Positions 16,716-24,864 of a stretch of 64,000 nt of DNA are shown here, one piece after another. Source of the DNA: Brevibacillus sp. SYP-B805 (GTDB lineage Bacteria > Bacillota > Bacilli > Brevibacillales > Brevibacillaceae); assembly GCF_011059135.1 (NCBI RefSeq), contig NZ_JAALGD010000003.1, forward strand, positions 186,001 to 250,000, read 5' to 3'. A model generated the notes under the pieces. That model saw nothing but the letters and a program-made list of their open reading frames with translations. It did not search any database and was not told where the DNA came from. The position numbers and the translations under genes were made by a program. Each line of letters begins with the position of its first letter. The first letter of the stretch is position 1.

Positions 16716-17990
16716 TTGGTGCAATGCGAAGAGGAATTACACGCGATCAAGCATGAGCTGCGACAAGCGATTCAGCGCCAGATGTGGCAGCGCGGCTGGA
16801 AGAAAACCGATCTGGCGCAGGCAGCCAATCTTTATCCCAGCGACCTGAGCAACTTCATGAACGGCAGCGGGACACGCACATTTCCGCTGGATGCCTTGGA
16901 TGCCATCACGGAGGCCTTCGGGTTGCCGCCCGGCCATTTCTATCCCCTCTATTTCGGCGAATGCTACAGCAAGGGAAAATTGGTCCGGCACCGTTGTGAA
17001 GAATTTCTGTACAGATGCGCTCTCCTTCAATTCACCCCATTCGTCGAGAGAATCATCGCCGCTCTGCTAGCGGAGAGCAAGAGCCATCTGCAGACGGTCT
17101 ATACGGTCGCCAAGCGCTTGTTTGATGAAAGGAAAACCGAAGAGGCGCTGCCGTTGATTGAGACGGTGATCGAACATGAAGCCAACCGCTTCTCCCAACG
17201 CCTCTCCTCCTGCTATTTCTACCGCTTCTTCATCGTGCGGAACAAAGGGATGGAGCAGGGGTACCATGCCCTGGTGCAGATGCTGGAATATCTGGTTTAT
17301 ATGCCTCTTGACATCCAGCTGGAAGCATACCTGAGAATCATCACCTTTTATTTCGCGCAGGAAGATTGGAAACTGGTGCTGGAATATGCGAAACGCTTGG
17401 AAGAGGTCGCGCAAGAAGGCACGTACTATGGCGAAGCGCTCCTGTACCAAAGCATCGCCTTGAGTGAGACCGGCCGATTCGAGGAAGCGCTCCAGCTCAC
17501 CGACCGATATGCGGGGGTCAGCGATTATTTTGCGGATCTCGCCGTCGGCAACCGGCTCTTTATCCATATCAAGGCGGGGAAAACCCAATATATCGATGAT
17601 CTGATCGCCCATCTGGAAGCCAACGACATGATGTACCTGGGGCTGCCCATCATCTTGGTGGCTTATCTGAAAGCGGGCCAATTGTCGGAGGCCCGTCACT
17701 TTCTGGACCGTTTCCGCCATGCTGCCGAGCAGTTGAAAAACGAAACGAACCCTCATTTTGCCAAGCTGCTGCTTGACTTCAGCTATCATCACGCTTCTTT
17801 GCTGTTTGCGACCGGACAAATCGCCCATGCTGTCGACGAAATCCTGGAAGCGATCCGTCTGGCGGACAAACTTGGCAACATGGAGCGCTTCAAAGATTCC
17901 CTGCGGCTTTTCTGGCAATACCATGAACATACATCTCCTGACCAGAAAGCAAAATTCTATTCCTTACTAAGAAGGAGTGATGGGTCATGA
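16716..17990 (+). CDS. RRNPP-type HTH-TPR transcriptional regulator / peptide receptor
   Basis: A 424-residue protein with an N-terminal XRE-like helix-turn-helix (about residues 15-65: WKKTDLAQAANLYPSDLSNF, GSGTRTFPLDALDAITEAFG) followed by a long all-helical region of repeated helix pairs that reads as tetratricopeptide repeats (for example FDERKTEEALPLIETVI, LSETGRFEEALQLTDRY, ILEAIRLADKLG). This is the design of peptide-bound regulators such as PlcR, NprR and AimR. Start codon is TTG 16716 or GTG 16719, after GGGGG at 16701. It overlaps a secreted-peptide gene by four bases (ATGA), the arrangement of RRNPP receptor-signal pairs. Which genes it controls is not visible; the histidine kinase gene downstream is on the other strand. 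Confidence 0.85.
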   Translation: MVQCEEELHAIKHELRQAIQRQMWQRGWKKTDLAQAANLYPSDLSNFMNGSGTRTFPLDALDAITEAFGLPPGHFYPLYFGECYSKGKLVRHRCEEFLYRCALLQFTPFVERIIAALLAESKSHLQTVYTVAKRLFDERKTEEALPLIETVIEHEANRFSQRLSSCYFYRFFIVRNKGMEQGYHALVQMLEYLVYMPLDIQLEAYLRIITFYFAQEDWKLVLEYAKRLEEVAQEGTYYGEALLYQSIALSETGRFEEALQLTDRYAGVSDYFADLAVGNRLFIHIKAGKTQYIDDLIAHLEANDMMYLGLPIILVAYLKAGQLSEARHFLDRFRHAAEQLKNETNPHFAKLLLDFSYHHASLLFATGQIAHAVDEILEAIRLADKLGNMERFKDSLRLFWQYHEHTSPDQKAKFYSLLRRSDGS

Positions 17991-18106
17991 AAAAGTGGTT
18001 CATGAGCATGCTGGTTGTGATCGGTCTGGTTGCCTCATTTGCAGGGATTGCAGCCGCCAAAGCACAGAGCCAGATCGACCCCAACTGGTTAGGTACTGGC
18101 TGGTAA
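17987..18106 (+). CDS. Secreted signalling propeptide, cognate of the HTH-TPR receptor
   Basis: A 39-codon gene too short for routine gene calls. It begins with ATG 17987 inside the receptor stop (ATGA), with GAAGGAG nine bases before. The product has a lysine pair, a hydrophobic core (MLVVIGLVASFAGIAAA), a signal-peptidase-like AKA site, and a 13-residue tail QSQIDPNWLGTGW. Length, signal peptide, end-of-protein peptide and overlap with a TPR regulator are the marks of Phr, PapR and NprX-type pheromones. The mature form is probably a piece of the tail, perhaps the last five to eight residues, re-imported by an oligopeptide permease; both points are inferred. The tail does not resemble the pheromones known to me. 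Confidence 0.82.
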   Translation: MKKWFMSMLVVIGLVASFAGIAAAKAQSQIDPNWLGTGW

Positions 18107-18131
18107 TCTCATAACGACACTGTTTTTCCAG

Positions 18132-18165
18132 AGGGCTGGGGCTCATCCTGGCCCTTTTTCTTTTC
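18132..18165 (+). terminator. Terminator after the propeptide gene
   Basis: GGGCTGGG / CCTGGCCC hairpin with two G-U pairs around GCTCAT, followed by TTTTTCTTTTC. Closes the receptor-peptide operon. Confidence 0.65.
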
Positions 18166-18303
18166 GATCTCCATAGCTCTGGTTGCGCGGAGAAGGAGAT
18201 GTCGAATTATTTCCTTTTATGCAGAAATATTTATCGGATTGGTTAGCTTTTATGTTTCATGAAACAATAACGGCGCCCGTACCCTGCAGAGTATGAGGCG
18301 CCT

Positions 18304-20364
18304 TTATGGCTGCTCCGGATTCCTTGTCGGGAGACGGACTTCCACGGTGGTTCCGACGAACGGCGTGCTTTCAATCCGTATCTTTCCCCCATGATCCTCA
18401 ATGATCTTAAAGCCCACCATCAAACCGAGGCCCGTTCCCCGTTCTTTGGTCGTATAAAAAGGTACGCCCAGTTTGGCGATTCTTTCCGGTTCGATGCCGC
18501 ACCCTTGATCGTGGAAGCGGATGATCAGCCAGCCGTCTGCGGATGCCTCCGCTTCGATATGGATTTCGCCCCCCTTCGGCATGGCCTCGATGGCGTTGCG
18601 AAGAATATTGATAAATACCTGTTTGATCTGATTTTCCTCGCAATAAAGCGGCGGGAGATTTTCTTCGAGCCGTGACACGATCCGGATGTTGTGCAGGATC
18701 GCCTGGGTCCCCAACAGGGAGATGACATCATGCAGGATATCGGGCAGCTCTTTGAAACGATAGCTCACGACCTGCGGTTTGGCCAGCAGCAGCAGTTCGC
18801 TGACGATAAAATTGATCCGATCCAGCTCATCCAACATGATTTCACAATATCTGTCCCGATCGCCCCCGGCCTTTTTGAGCAATTGGATAAATCCGCGCAG
18901 CGTCGTGAGCGGATTGCGGATTTCATGGGCGATGCCGGCCGCCAGCTGTCCCAAGGCGGAGAGCTTGTCCGATTGCCGCAGCAGCTCTTCCGTCTGCTTC
19001 CTCTCGGTCACATCGCGCAGCACAAGTACCACCTGTTCCACCTGGCCATCCTGATCCAGGACCGGCATTCCTCGTGCCTCCAGAATCACCCAATGACCGT
19101 TGCGATGTTTGAACCGAAACTCCATGGTACCGGGCTCTTTTGTCTCAATCAACCGGCGATAGTTATGGATCACCTCGTCGATCTCGTCCGGATGGCAAAA
19201 CTCCAGGCCAAACCGGCCGAGGAACATCTCCGGTTCATACCCCAGCACCATTTTGTGGGAAGGCGATGCATACAAGGTATTGCCTTCCAAATCCATGATC
19301 TGGATCAGATCGGACATGTTTTCGGCGATCAGGCGATATTTGGCTTCGCTTTCCCGCAGGAGCTTTTCCACTTGTTTCTGCTCGGTGATATCCCGGGCGA
19401 TGCCGGCGATGTACGCCACTTCTCCCGTCTCATCCCGCAGCGGAAAGACCGTCAGGGAGATGACGATATCCGTGCCGTCCTTCCTTTTCCGGATCGTCTC
19501 GTAACCAACGACCTGGCTGCCGGCGAGGACCCGCTGATGGAGCTCATGCGCTTCCTCCTGGAGATGATCGGGGATGGATGGGATCCGCTTCCCCTTCACT
19601 TCTTCTTCGGTCCAGCCAAAAATGCGGCCAGAGGCCGGGTTGCTGTAGATGACTTTCTCTTCCCGATCGCTCAGGGAGATGGCGTCGGGCAGGTGAGTCA
19701 TAAAGGATTCCAGTTGGACCTTCGCGGCAAGCAGCGCATCTTCCGCCCGTTTCCGATCGGTCAGGTCGCGCCCGATGATACAGATTCCCTTTCGCTGCCC
19801 CCCTTGATGGTAAAGAGGGATTTTCAACACGTGAAAGTGACGGATGCCGTCCTTGGGGTGGGGCAGGGATACTTCGAAATGCACGGGGTTGCCGGATCTC
19901 CACAGCTGTTCATCCGTGATCGCGCAGGCGCCGAAGCTCTTCTGGAAAATCTCCGACTGGCTGATAAGGGAGAGATCGGCTTCTTCCCTTTTCACATCCT
20001 CCCGCTGCAGGAAGATCTGCAGGGCCACCTCGTTCGCTTCCACGATTCTTCCTTCCCTGTCATTGACGAAAATAAGATCGGGGACGGCGTGGATCAGTTT
20101 GTGCAGCCACACTTCATTCTCCCAAAGCTGTACCCGCTTCGCACGATCCTTCTGCAGAACGCGGTGGAGAAGCCAGCCCGTCCCCAAAAGAAAGGGCACA
20201 TCGATCGTCATTTTCATGAGAAACGACTGCTGTGTACCGAAGACCCTGGGCAGGCATTCGCCAACGAGCAGCAGCCAGATGAGACCGCTGCCAATATACA
20301 CGACGGGGATCGCATACAGATGCCACTTGTCTCCCCTTTTGCCAATATGCATGAATGAACGCAT
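18304..20364 (-). CDS. Multi-PAS membrane-associated sensor histidine kinase
   Basis: 686 residues. Two membrane helices (about 13-33 and 50-70), then three PAS domains (about 85-205, 215-330, 340-460) and a kinase core: HisKA with phospho-acceptor His in HEIRNPLTTLRGF, N box RNAIEAMPKGG, and HATPase G boxes DQGCGIEPE and RGTGLGL. This layout equals Bacillales sporulation kinases such as KinA/KinE types that feed Spo0F. No response regulator gene is next to it, so it is an orphan kinase. Start ATG 20364 with AGGAGGT. Lies beside the peptide-receptor pair, on the opposite strand. Confidence 0.88.
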   Translation of the reverse strand: MRSFMHIGKRGDKWHLYAIPVVYIGSGLIWLLLVGECLPRVFGTQQSFLMKMTIDVPFLLGTGWLLHRVLQKDRAKRVQLWENEVWLHKLIHAVPDLIFVNDREGRIVEANEVALQIFLQREDVKREEADLSLISQSEIFQKSFGACAITDEQLWRSGNPVHFEVSLPHPKDGIRHFHVLKIPLYHQGGQRKGICIIGRDLTDRKRAEDALLAAKVQLESFMTHLPDAISLSDREEKVIYSNPASGRIFGWTEEEVKGKRIPSIPDHLQEEAHELHQRVLAGSQVVGYETIRKRKDGTDIVISLTVFPLRDETGEVAYIAGIARDITEQKQVEKLLRESEAKYRLIAENMSDLIQIMDLEGNTLYASPSHKMVLGYEPEMFLGRFGLEFCHPDEIDEVIHNYRRLIETKEPGTMEFRFKHRNGHWVILEARGMPVLDQDGQVEQVVLVLRDVTERKQTEELLRQSDKLSALGQLAAGIAHEIRNPLTTLRGFIQLLKKAGGDRDRYCEIMLDELDRINFIVSELLLLAKPQVVSYRFKELPDILHDVISLLGTQAILHNIRIVSRLEENLPPLYCEENQIKQVFINILRNAIEAMPKGGEIHIEAEASADGWLIIRFHDQGCGIEPERIAKLGVPFYTTKERGTGLGLMVGFKIIEDHGGKIRIESTPFVGTTVEVRLPTRNPEQP

Positions 20365-20719
20365 TATGACCTCCTGCGGATTCGAAGACAATACCGGCCA
20401 ATCCAAAAAATACCCGTGACCTTTGTGCGTCAAGGGCATTCATGCCATTTCCAGTCGGGTACGGTATCACACACGCAAAATTATATACCGACCCTTCCGC
20501 TCATTCAGCAATAAACCTTCGACATATTGTGACAGACTCGCCTCCCATGATCGCGGTATGGTCAGCAGGTGCATGCTGTGTGAAAATCACGAGCCGTGGC
20601 GCCCTGCGCTGATGATTCTCACCGATTGACCCGGTGCGGTGCATCTGCTATCTTGGAGAAAACAGGATATCCGAGACAAGCGTATGCGCGCAACGGATTG
20701 GACATGAGGAGGAAACGCT
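20365..20719. other. Intergenic region between kinase and dat
   Basis: 355 bases without a gene. It holds the divergent control sequences of the histidine kinase (minus) and dat (plus). Only the dat promoter listed separately is clear; no convincing kinase promoter, small gene or repeat was found. Confidence 0.6.
20626..20654 (+). promoter_or_regulatory. Sigma-A-like promoter for dat
   Basis: TTGACC (20626-20631), 17 bases, TATCTT (20649-20654), about 65 bases before the dat start codon. Confidence 0.6.
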
Positions 20720-21574
20720 ATGCTGTACGTGGATGGGAAATGGGTGGAACAGGGAGAAGCCGCCGTCCAACCGGAAGACCGAGGCTACAATTTTGGCGAT
20801 GGCATTTATGAGGTCGTCCGGATTTATCAGGGACGTCTCTATCAATGGGACGCCCACATGGTTCGCCTGTATCGCAGCGCAAGGGAGATCCGCCTGACGC
20901 TGCCCTGGAGCGAAGCGGAGCTGACGGCAATCGCCCGCCAGCTGCTCGTCAAGAACAACATCACCCCCGCCGATGATGCGATCCTGTATCTGCAAATTAC
21001 GCGCGGTGCGGCACCCCGCCAGCATGACATTCCTGCCGACGGCATCAGGCCGGTGATCATGGCCTTCGTCCGCCGCAAGGAAAGACCGCTCAAGGAGTTG
21101 CAAACCGGCATCAGCGCCAAGCTGGTGGCGGACATCCGCTGGCTCCGCTGCGATATCAAGACGCTGAATCTGCTGGGCGCCGTTCTGGTCAAACAGGAGG
21201 CAAAAGATGCCGGCGCTGCCGACTGCATCCTGCATCGGGACGGCATCGTCACCGAATGCAGCGCCGCCAACCTGTTCGCTGTCAAAAACGGTGAGTTGTA
21301 CACCCATCCGGCCAATCACCTGATCCTGCACGGCATCACCCGGCAAACCGTCATTGATCTGGCCCAACAGGCAGGGATTCCGGTACACGAGCAGGCGTTT
21401 GACACGACGTTCGTCCGGCAGGCGGATGAACTCTTCCTGACCGGGACCACCTCGGAAGTCATGCCGATCATCTCGGTGGACGGTCAGCCTGTCGGCAGCG
21501 GTCAAGTCGGCCCCATGGTCCGCAAGCTGCAGGAGCTTTTTGAAGCGAACATCAACCAATCCGTACAAGTATGA
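20720..21574 (+). CDS. dat: D-amino-acid (D-alanine) aminotransferase
   Basis: PLP fold-type IV transaminase that interconverts D-alanine and 2-oxoglutarate with D-glutamate and pyruvate, supplying D-amino acids for the wall and poly-glutamate. Family signatures DRGYNFGDGIYEVVRIY, the PLP lysine in RCDIKTLNLLGAVL, and EVMPIISVDG near the C-terminus. 284 residues, normal. GAGGAGG before the ATG. Strong terminator after the stop codon. Confidence 0.92.
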   Translation: MLYVDGKWVEQGEAAVQPEDRGYNFGDGIYEVVRIYQGRLYQWDAHMVRLYRSAREIRLTLPWSEAELTAIARQLLVKNNITPADDAILYLQITRGAAPRQHDIPADGIRPVIMAFVRRKERPLKELQTGISAKLVADIRWLRCDIKTLNLLGAVLVKQEAKDAGAADCILHRDGIVTECSAANLFAVKNGELYTHPANHLILHGITRQTVIDLAQQAGIPVHEQAFDTTFVRQADELFLTGTTSEVMPIISVDGQPVGSGQVGPMVRKLQELFEANINQSVQV

Positions 21575-21575
21575 A

Positions 21576-21612
21576 AAAGCTCTCGGGAGATTTTTTCTCC
21601 CGAGAGCTTTTT
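21576..21612. terminator. Terminator between dat and lipM
   Basis: 15-base stem AAAGCTCTCGGGAGA / TCTCCCGAGAGCTTT with T5 loop and following T run; it can serve both convergent genes (dat plus, lipM minus). Confidence 0.9.
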
Positions 21613-21627
21613 GCTGTTTCGCCGCAG

Positions 21628-22458
21628 TTACCGGCGAAAATTCCACTCATCGGCCGCATAGCGGGTACGAGCCAACTCTTCCGCCAGCGCCCGCTCTTCC
21701 GCAGTCAGGTCCTGCTCGATCAGCTCGATGCCAAGCCCGGAGGCGAAGCCTTGGCGAAACGCGGCGATCGCATCCGCCAGGCTGACGGGCTTGGCGCTCA
21801 CCTCATTGATCGTGACGGCCTTTTGGCGGAAGCTGTCGATCATCCGCTGCTTCACCCGCTCGGACGGAAATTTGAGGAGCGAAAAGAGCAGGTCCACATC
21901 CATGTCCAGCAGGATGGAGCCGTGCTGCAGGATCACGCCTTTTTGCCGCGTCTGGGCGCTGCCCGCCACTTTTTTGCCTTCGACCACGAGTTCATACCAG
22001 GAGGGGGAATCGAAACAGGCTGACGAGCCGGGCGAGCTGTATTTCTCTTTCTCCTCTTCGGTTGCGAGCGACACCATCTCCGCCTCCAGTCCCAACGCCT
22101 GGAAACCGTGCAAAAGCCCCATGCTGATCACTTTGTACGCTTCCGTGACGCTGGACGGCATTTTCGGATGGCTCTCCGACACGATGACGCTGTAGGTCAG
22201 CTCCCGGTCGTGCAGGACGGCGCGCCCGCCCGTCGGACGTCGCACGAAGCCCAGGCCGTGCGCTTTGACCTGCTCCAGATCGATCTCTTTTTCCGCTTTT
22301 TGAAAATAGCCGATAGACAGGGTCGCCGGGTTCCACGTATAGAAACGGACGGTTGGCGGCACCTTGCCTTCGCTGTGGGCGACCAGAATCGCTTCGTCGA
22401 TCGCCATGTTCATCTCCGGGGACATGGCTTCCGTACAGATATATCTCCATTGTTCCAT
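21628..22458 (-). CDS. lipM: Octanoyltransferase LipM
   Basis: Transfers octanoate from acyl carrier protein to GcvH, the first step in lipoate assembly in Firmicutes. The 276-residue protein is colinear with B. subtilis Lip[31 protein letters not shown], the Cys nucleophile in [19 protein letters not shown], and [20 protein letters not shown]. It sits in the same cluster as the gcv genes, which need lipoylated GcvH. GAGGAGGG before ATG 22458. Confidence 0.96.
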   Translation of the reverse strand: MEQWRYICTEAMSPEMNMAIDEAILVAHSEGKVPPTVRFYTWNPATLSIGYFQKAEKEIDLEQVKAHGLGFVRRPTGGRAVLHDRELTYSVIVSESHPKMPSSVTEAYKVISMGLLHGFQALGLEAEMVSLATEEEKEKYSSPGSSACFDSPSWYELVVEGKKVAGSAQTRQKGVILQHGSILLDMDVDLLFSLLKFPSERVKQRMIDSFRQKAVTINEVSAKPVSLADAIAAFRQGFASGLGIELIEQDLTAEERALAEELARTRYAADEWNFRR

Positions 22459-22600
22459 GACGGTCCCTCCTCTTGCACGTGTCCATTGTACGTCTTCTTC
22501 AGACGGCGAGCAAGAGGACGGGGCACTTCAGAAGGGGATGACCGGAGAGGCTCCGCGAACCAATGCGCCGTTCATGGCCAAGCGCACCCCATCGCGGCGC

Positions 22601-23377
22601 TTACCTTCCTTCAAAACGGGGCGGGCGCTTCTCCACAAAGGCATGGACGCCTTCCTGGTGGTCGTGCGTGGACGCGACCATGCTCTGGGCGCTGCGCTCC
22701 ATTTCCAGCACGGCCGCCAGATCGGAAACGAGCGCGCGGTTGGCAATTTTTTTGATCAGACTGTACGCCCGACTCGGTCCTGCCGCCAATTTCCGGGCGT
22801 ACGCCATGGCTTCTTCCTGCAGGTTGGCGGCCGGGTACACCCTGTTGACCATGCCCCACTCTTTTGCCGTCACGGCGCTGATCGGCTCTGCGTTGAACAG
22901 CAGTTCCTTGGCCCGGTACACCCCCAGCGTGCGCGGCAGGAAAAACAGCCCGCCCCCGTCCGAAATCAGCCCCACTTTGGAGAAGCTCATGACAAATTTG
23001 GCATCCTCCGCCGCCACCACTTGATCGCAGGCCAGCGCCAGGCATACCCCCGCGCCTGCTGCAAAGCCGTGTACGGCCGCCACGATTGGGATATCCAGCT
23101 CGGCCATAGCGAGGATCAGGTCATTCAATCTGCCGATGTGATCGTACACCGCCGGTGGTGACGATTGCCCCATGGTTTTGACATCACCGCCGGAGCAGAA
23201 GGAACGTCCCGCTCCCGAAAGCAGCATGGCTCTGATGGTACCATCCTCCTTGACGGTTCGGATCGTATCCATCAGCCCTTCGATCATATCCCGGCTAAGC
23301 GCGTTCAGTGCGTCCGGACGGTTCAAGGTTGCGCAGATCACCCCATCGTACCGTTCCACCAACAAATCTTGACTCAT
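22601..23377 (-). CDS. Enoyl-CoA hydratase/isomerase family protein
   Basis: Crotonase-fold enzyme of about 258 residues. Oxyanion-hole motifs are FCSGGDVKTM and AAVHGFAAGAGVCLALACD; the general acid/base position is near SKVGLISDGGGLFFLPR. Likely acts in fatty-acid or branched-chain acyl-CoA breakdown. Start 23377 with GGGGGAG upstream. An operator-like site for the adjacent TetR regulator lies just upstream of the start, so the two genes are probably a regulator-target pair. Confidence 0.85.
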   Translation of the reverse strand: MSQDLLVERYDGVICATLNRPDALNALSRDMIEGLMDTIRTVKEDGTIRAMLLSGAGRSFCSGGDVKTMGQSSPPAVYDHIGRLNDLILAMAELDIPIVAAVHGFAAGAGVCLALACDQVVAAEDAKFVMSFSKVGLISDGGGLFFLPRTLGVYRAKELLFNAEPISAVTAKEWGMVNRVYPAANLQEEAMAYARKLAAGPSRAYSLIKKIANRALVSDLAAVLEMERSAQSMVASTHDHQEGVHAFVEKRPPRFEGR

Positions 23378-23410
23378 CGTACTCCCCCTCGGCATAAAGT
23401 AAGTGTACTA

Positions 23411-23420
23411 ACCAGTCGGT
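23411..23420. promoter_or_regulatory. Putative TetR operator 1 (echA side)
   Basis: ACCAGTCGGT, inside CTAACCAGTCGGTATGTATG, 34 bases before the enoyl-CoA hydratase start. It is the reverse complement of the site at 24161. A weaker copy (ATCGACTAGT) is at 23449-23458. Confidence 0.55.
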
Positions 23421-23481
23421 ATGTATGCTGTCTTAGCTTCATTATATGATCGACTAGTCTGAAAATACAGCAGAATTTTTG

Positions 23482-23524
23482 TAAAAAACAGGAATGACCT
23501 CCTGAAAAAAGGCTCATTCCTGTG
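23482..23524 (-). terminator. Terminator after tetR
   Basis: Minus-strand stem CAGGAATGA / TCATTCCTG followed by TTTTTT; directly after the TetR gene stop. Confidence 0.85.
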
Positions 23525-23527
23525 GGC

Positions 23528-24097
23528 TTACGCATGCGGCTGAATGCCGTTCAACAAAATCTCGAGATAGGTTCGAACCAGTTCGTCATCCGTCACCGGG
23601 CCGTTCGGGTTGAACCACTGATAGCTCCAGTTGCACATGCCCAGGATGGCGAATGCGATCAGGTCTGCCCGTAAATCGCGGCGCAGTTCCCCCTGCTCGA
23701 TTCCGTCTTGGATCACCTGCTGCAGATTCAGCCGGAACTGCTCCCGTTTTTTGCGGATCACCATGTAATTTTCTTCGCTCAGGTTGATCAATTCCCGGAA
23801 AAAAATTTTGGCTGTCCGGCCATGGGTTCTGATCTGCTTGATCAGCAGCTGGATGATCTCAAAGATTTTGGTCTTGCTGTCCTTGCCTGTATCGTCCATG
23901 ATCTGCCGCTGTTTGGCCAGCAGGTCATCGATGTACACCATCTGAATCTCCATCAGCAACTGCTCTTTGGAATCAAAGTAATAGTAAAACGTTCCTTTGG
24001 TTACGCCCAGCGCATCCACGATATCCTGGATCGATGCCTCGCTGTATCCTTTTGTCTCAAACAGTTTCACGCTTTCTTCCACGATTTTGCGCTTCAC
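23528..24097 (-). CDS. TetR family regulator, FadR-like (fatty-acid degradation)
   Basis: 189-residue TetR repressor. N-terminal helix-turn-helix KGYSEASIQDIVDALGVTKGTFYYYF (residues 17-42) and the family middle with FFRELINLSEENYMVIRKK, close to B. subtilis FadR-type regulators of beta-oxidation that respond to acyl-CoA. GTG start with AAAGGAG. Two matching ten-base near-palindromes flank its own gene and the enoyl-CoA hydratase, so autoregulation and control of that gene are likely. Confidence 0.85.
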   Translation of the reverse strand: MKRKIVEESVKLFETKGYSEASIQDIVDALGVTKGTFYYYFDSKEQLLMEIQMVYIDDLLAKQRQIMDDTGKDSKTKIFEIIQLLIKQIRTHGRTAKIFFRELINLSEENYMVIRKKREQFRLNLQQVIQDGIEQGELRRDLRADLIAFAILGMCNWSYQWFNPNGPVTDDELVRTYLEILLNGIQPHA

Positions 24098-24160
24098 GGG
24101 ACCACTCCTTTCCGTATTGTTTGAATTTTCCAGTTATATAGTATACAATATACAACACAT

Positions 24161-24170
24161 ACCGACTGGT
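24161..24170. promoter_or_regulatory. Putative TetR operator 2 (tetR / phosphatase side)
   Basis: ACCGACTGGT, with the extended match CATACCGACTGGTYA to the site at 23411. It lies 64 bases before the tetR start and 23 bases before the phosphatase start, in the divergent region. Confidence 0.55.
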
Positions 24171-24192
24171 CAATATGATGGGAGGAAGGGCA

Positions 24193-24822
24193 TTGTCTCT
24201 CTTTCTGGTTCGACACGGAGAAGCCGAGCATAACGTGGATCGCATGCGGATGGCGCATACGCACGATTCCAAGCACGCCTTGACCGAAAACGGGCGACAA
24301 CAGGCCGAAGCGGCTGCCCGCTTTCTCAGAGAAACCCTCACCGGCAAATGCGTTCTCTACTCCTCCCCCTACCGCCGCACCATCGAGACCGCCCAGGCCA
24401 TTCACCGTCTCCTTCCCCCGGATTGCCCGTTCTACGAAAATCCGCTGCTGCGGGAATGGGAGCTGGGGAATCTGTATGATTTCGCCAACCGGAGCCCGGA
24501 GGCCAAAAGAGAGTTTAAAGCTGCGGGTCCTTTCTATTTTCGCTACCCCAATGGCGAATCGCTGGCGGACGTCTATCAGCGGGCCGCGCTGTTCATGCAC
24601 GCCGTTGTCCAGCCCATCCAGCAGGAGCAGCGTTATGAGAACATCGTGGTGGTGACGCATGGCGGCTTCATCCACATGTTGCTGGCATTTTTGCTGAATT
24701 GGCCGATGGAACGGCTGGAATTTTTTGAACCGGTTGAAAATGGCGCGGTCGTCGCGGTTCGGAAAGTGGCCGGCGAGTATCAGCATGAGAAATTGTTTGT
24801 GCCGACCCTTGTGGACTCGTGA
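24193..24822 (+). CDS. Histidine phosphatase family protein
   Basis: Phosphoglycerate-mutase-like phosphatase, about 210 residues. Catalytic motif LVRHGEAEHN with the phospho-histidine, then SSPYRRTIETAQ, Glu in REWELGN, and the second histidine in VVTHGGFIHMLL. Substrate unknown. TTG 24193 is favoured (GGGAGG seven bases before); an in-frame ATG occurs at 24175. Divergent from tetR and sharing its operator region. Confidence 0.85.
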   Translation: MSLFLVRHGEAEHNVDRMRMAHTHDSKHALTENGRQQAEAAARFLRETLTGKCVLYSSPYRRTIETAQAIHRLLPPDCPFYENPLLREWELGNLYDFANRSPEAKREFKAAGPFYFRYPNGESLADVYQRAALFMHAVVQPIQQEQRYENIVVVTHGGFIHMLLAFLLNWPMERLEFFEPVENGAVVAVRKVAGEYQHEKLFVPTLVDS

Positions 24823-24825
24823 AAA

Positions 24826-24862
24826 GGAGGACTGTCAGTGTGACAGTCCTCCCGCTTTTTAG
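24826..24862. terminator. Terminator shared by phosphatase and gcvPB
   Basis: 12-base perfect stem GGAGGACTGTCA / TGACAGTCCTCC, loop GTG, T runs on both strands. Sits between convergent genes. Confidence 0.9.
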
Positions 24863-24864
24863 CC

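Noticed and set aside
18262-18302. Terminator after the histidine kinase gene
   Set aside because: GGCGCC arms are present but the loop is long and no T run follows on the minus strand.
18691-20358. 555-codon plus-strand frame opposite the histidine kinase
   Set aside because: Shadow frame with no domain match; the minus frame has all kinase motifs.
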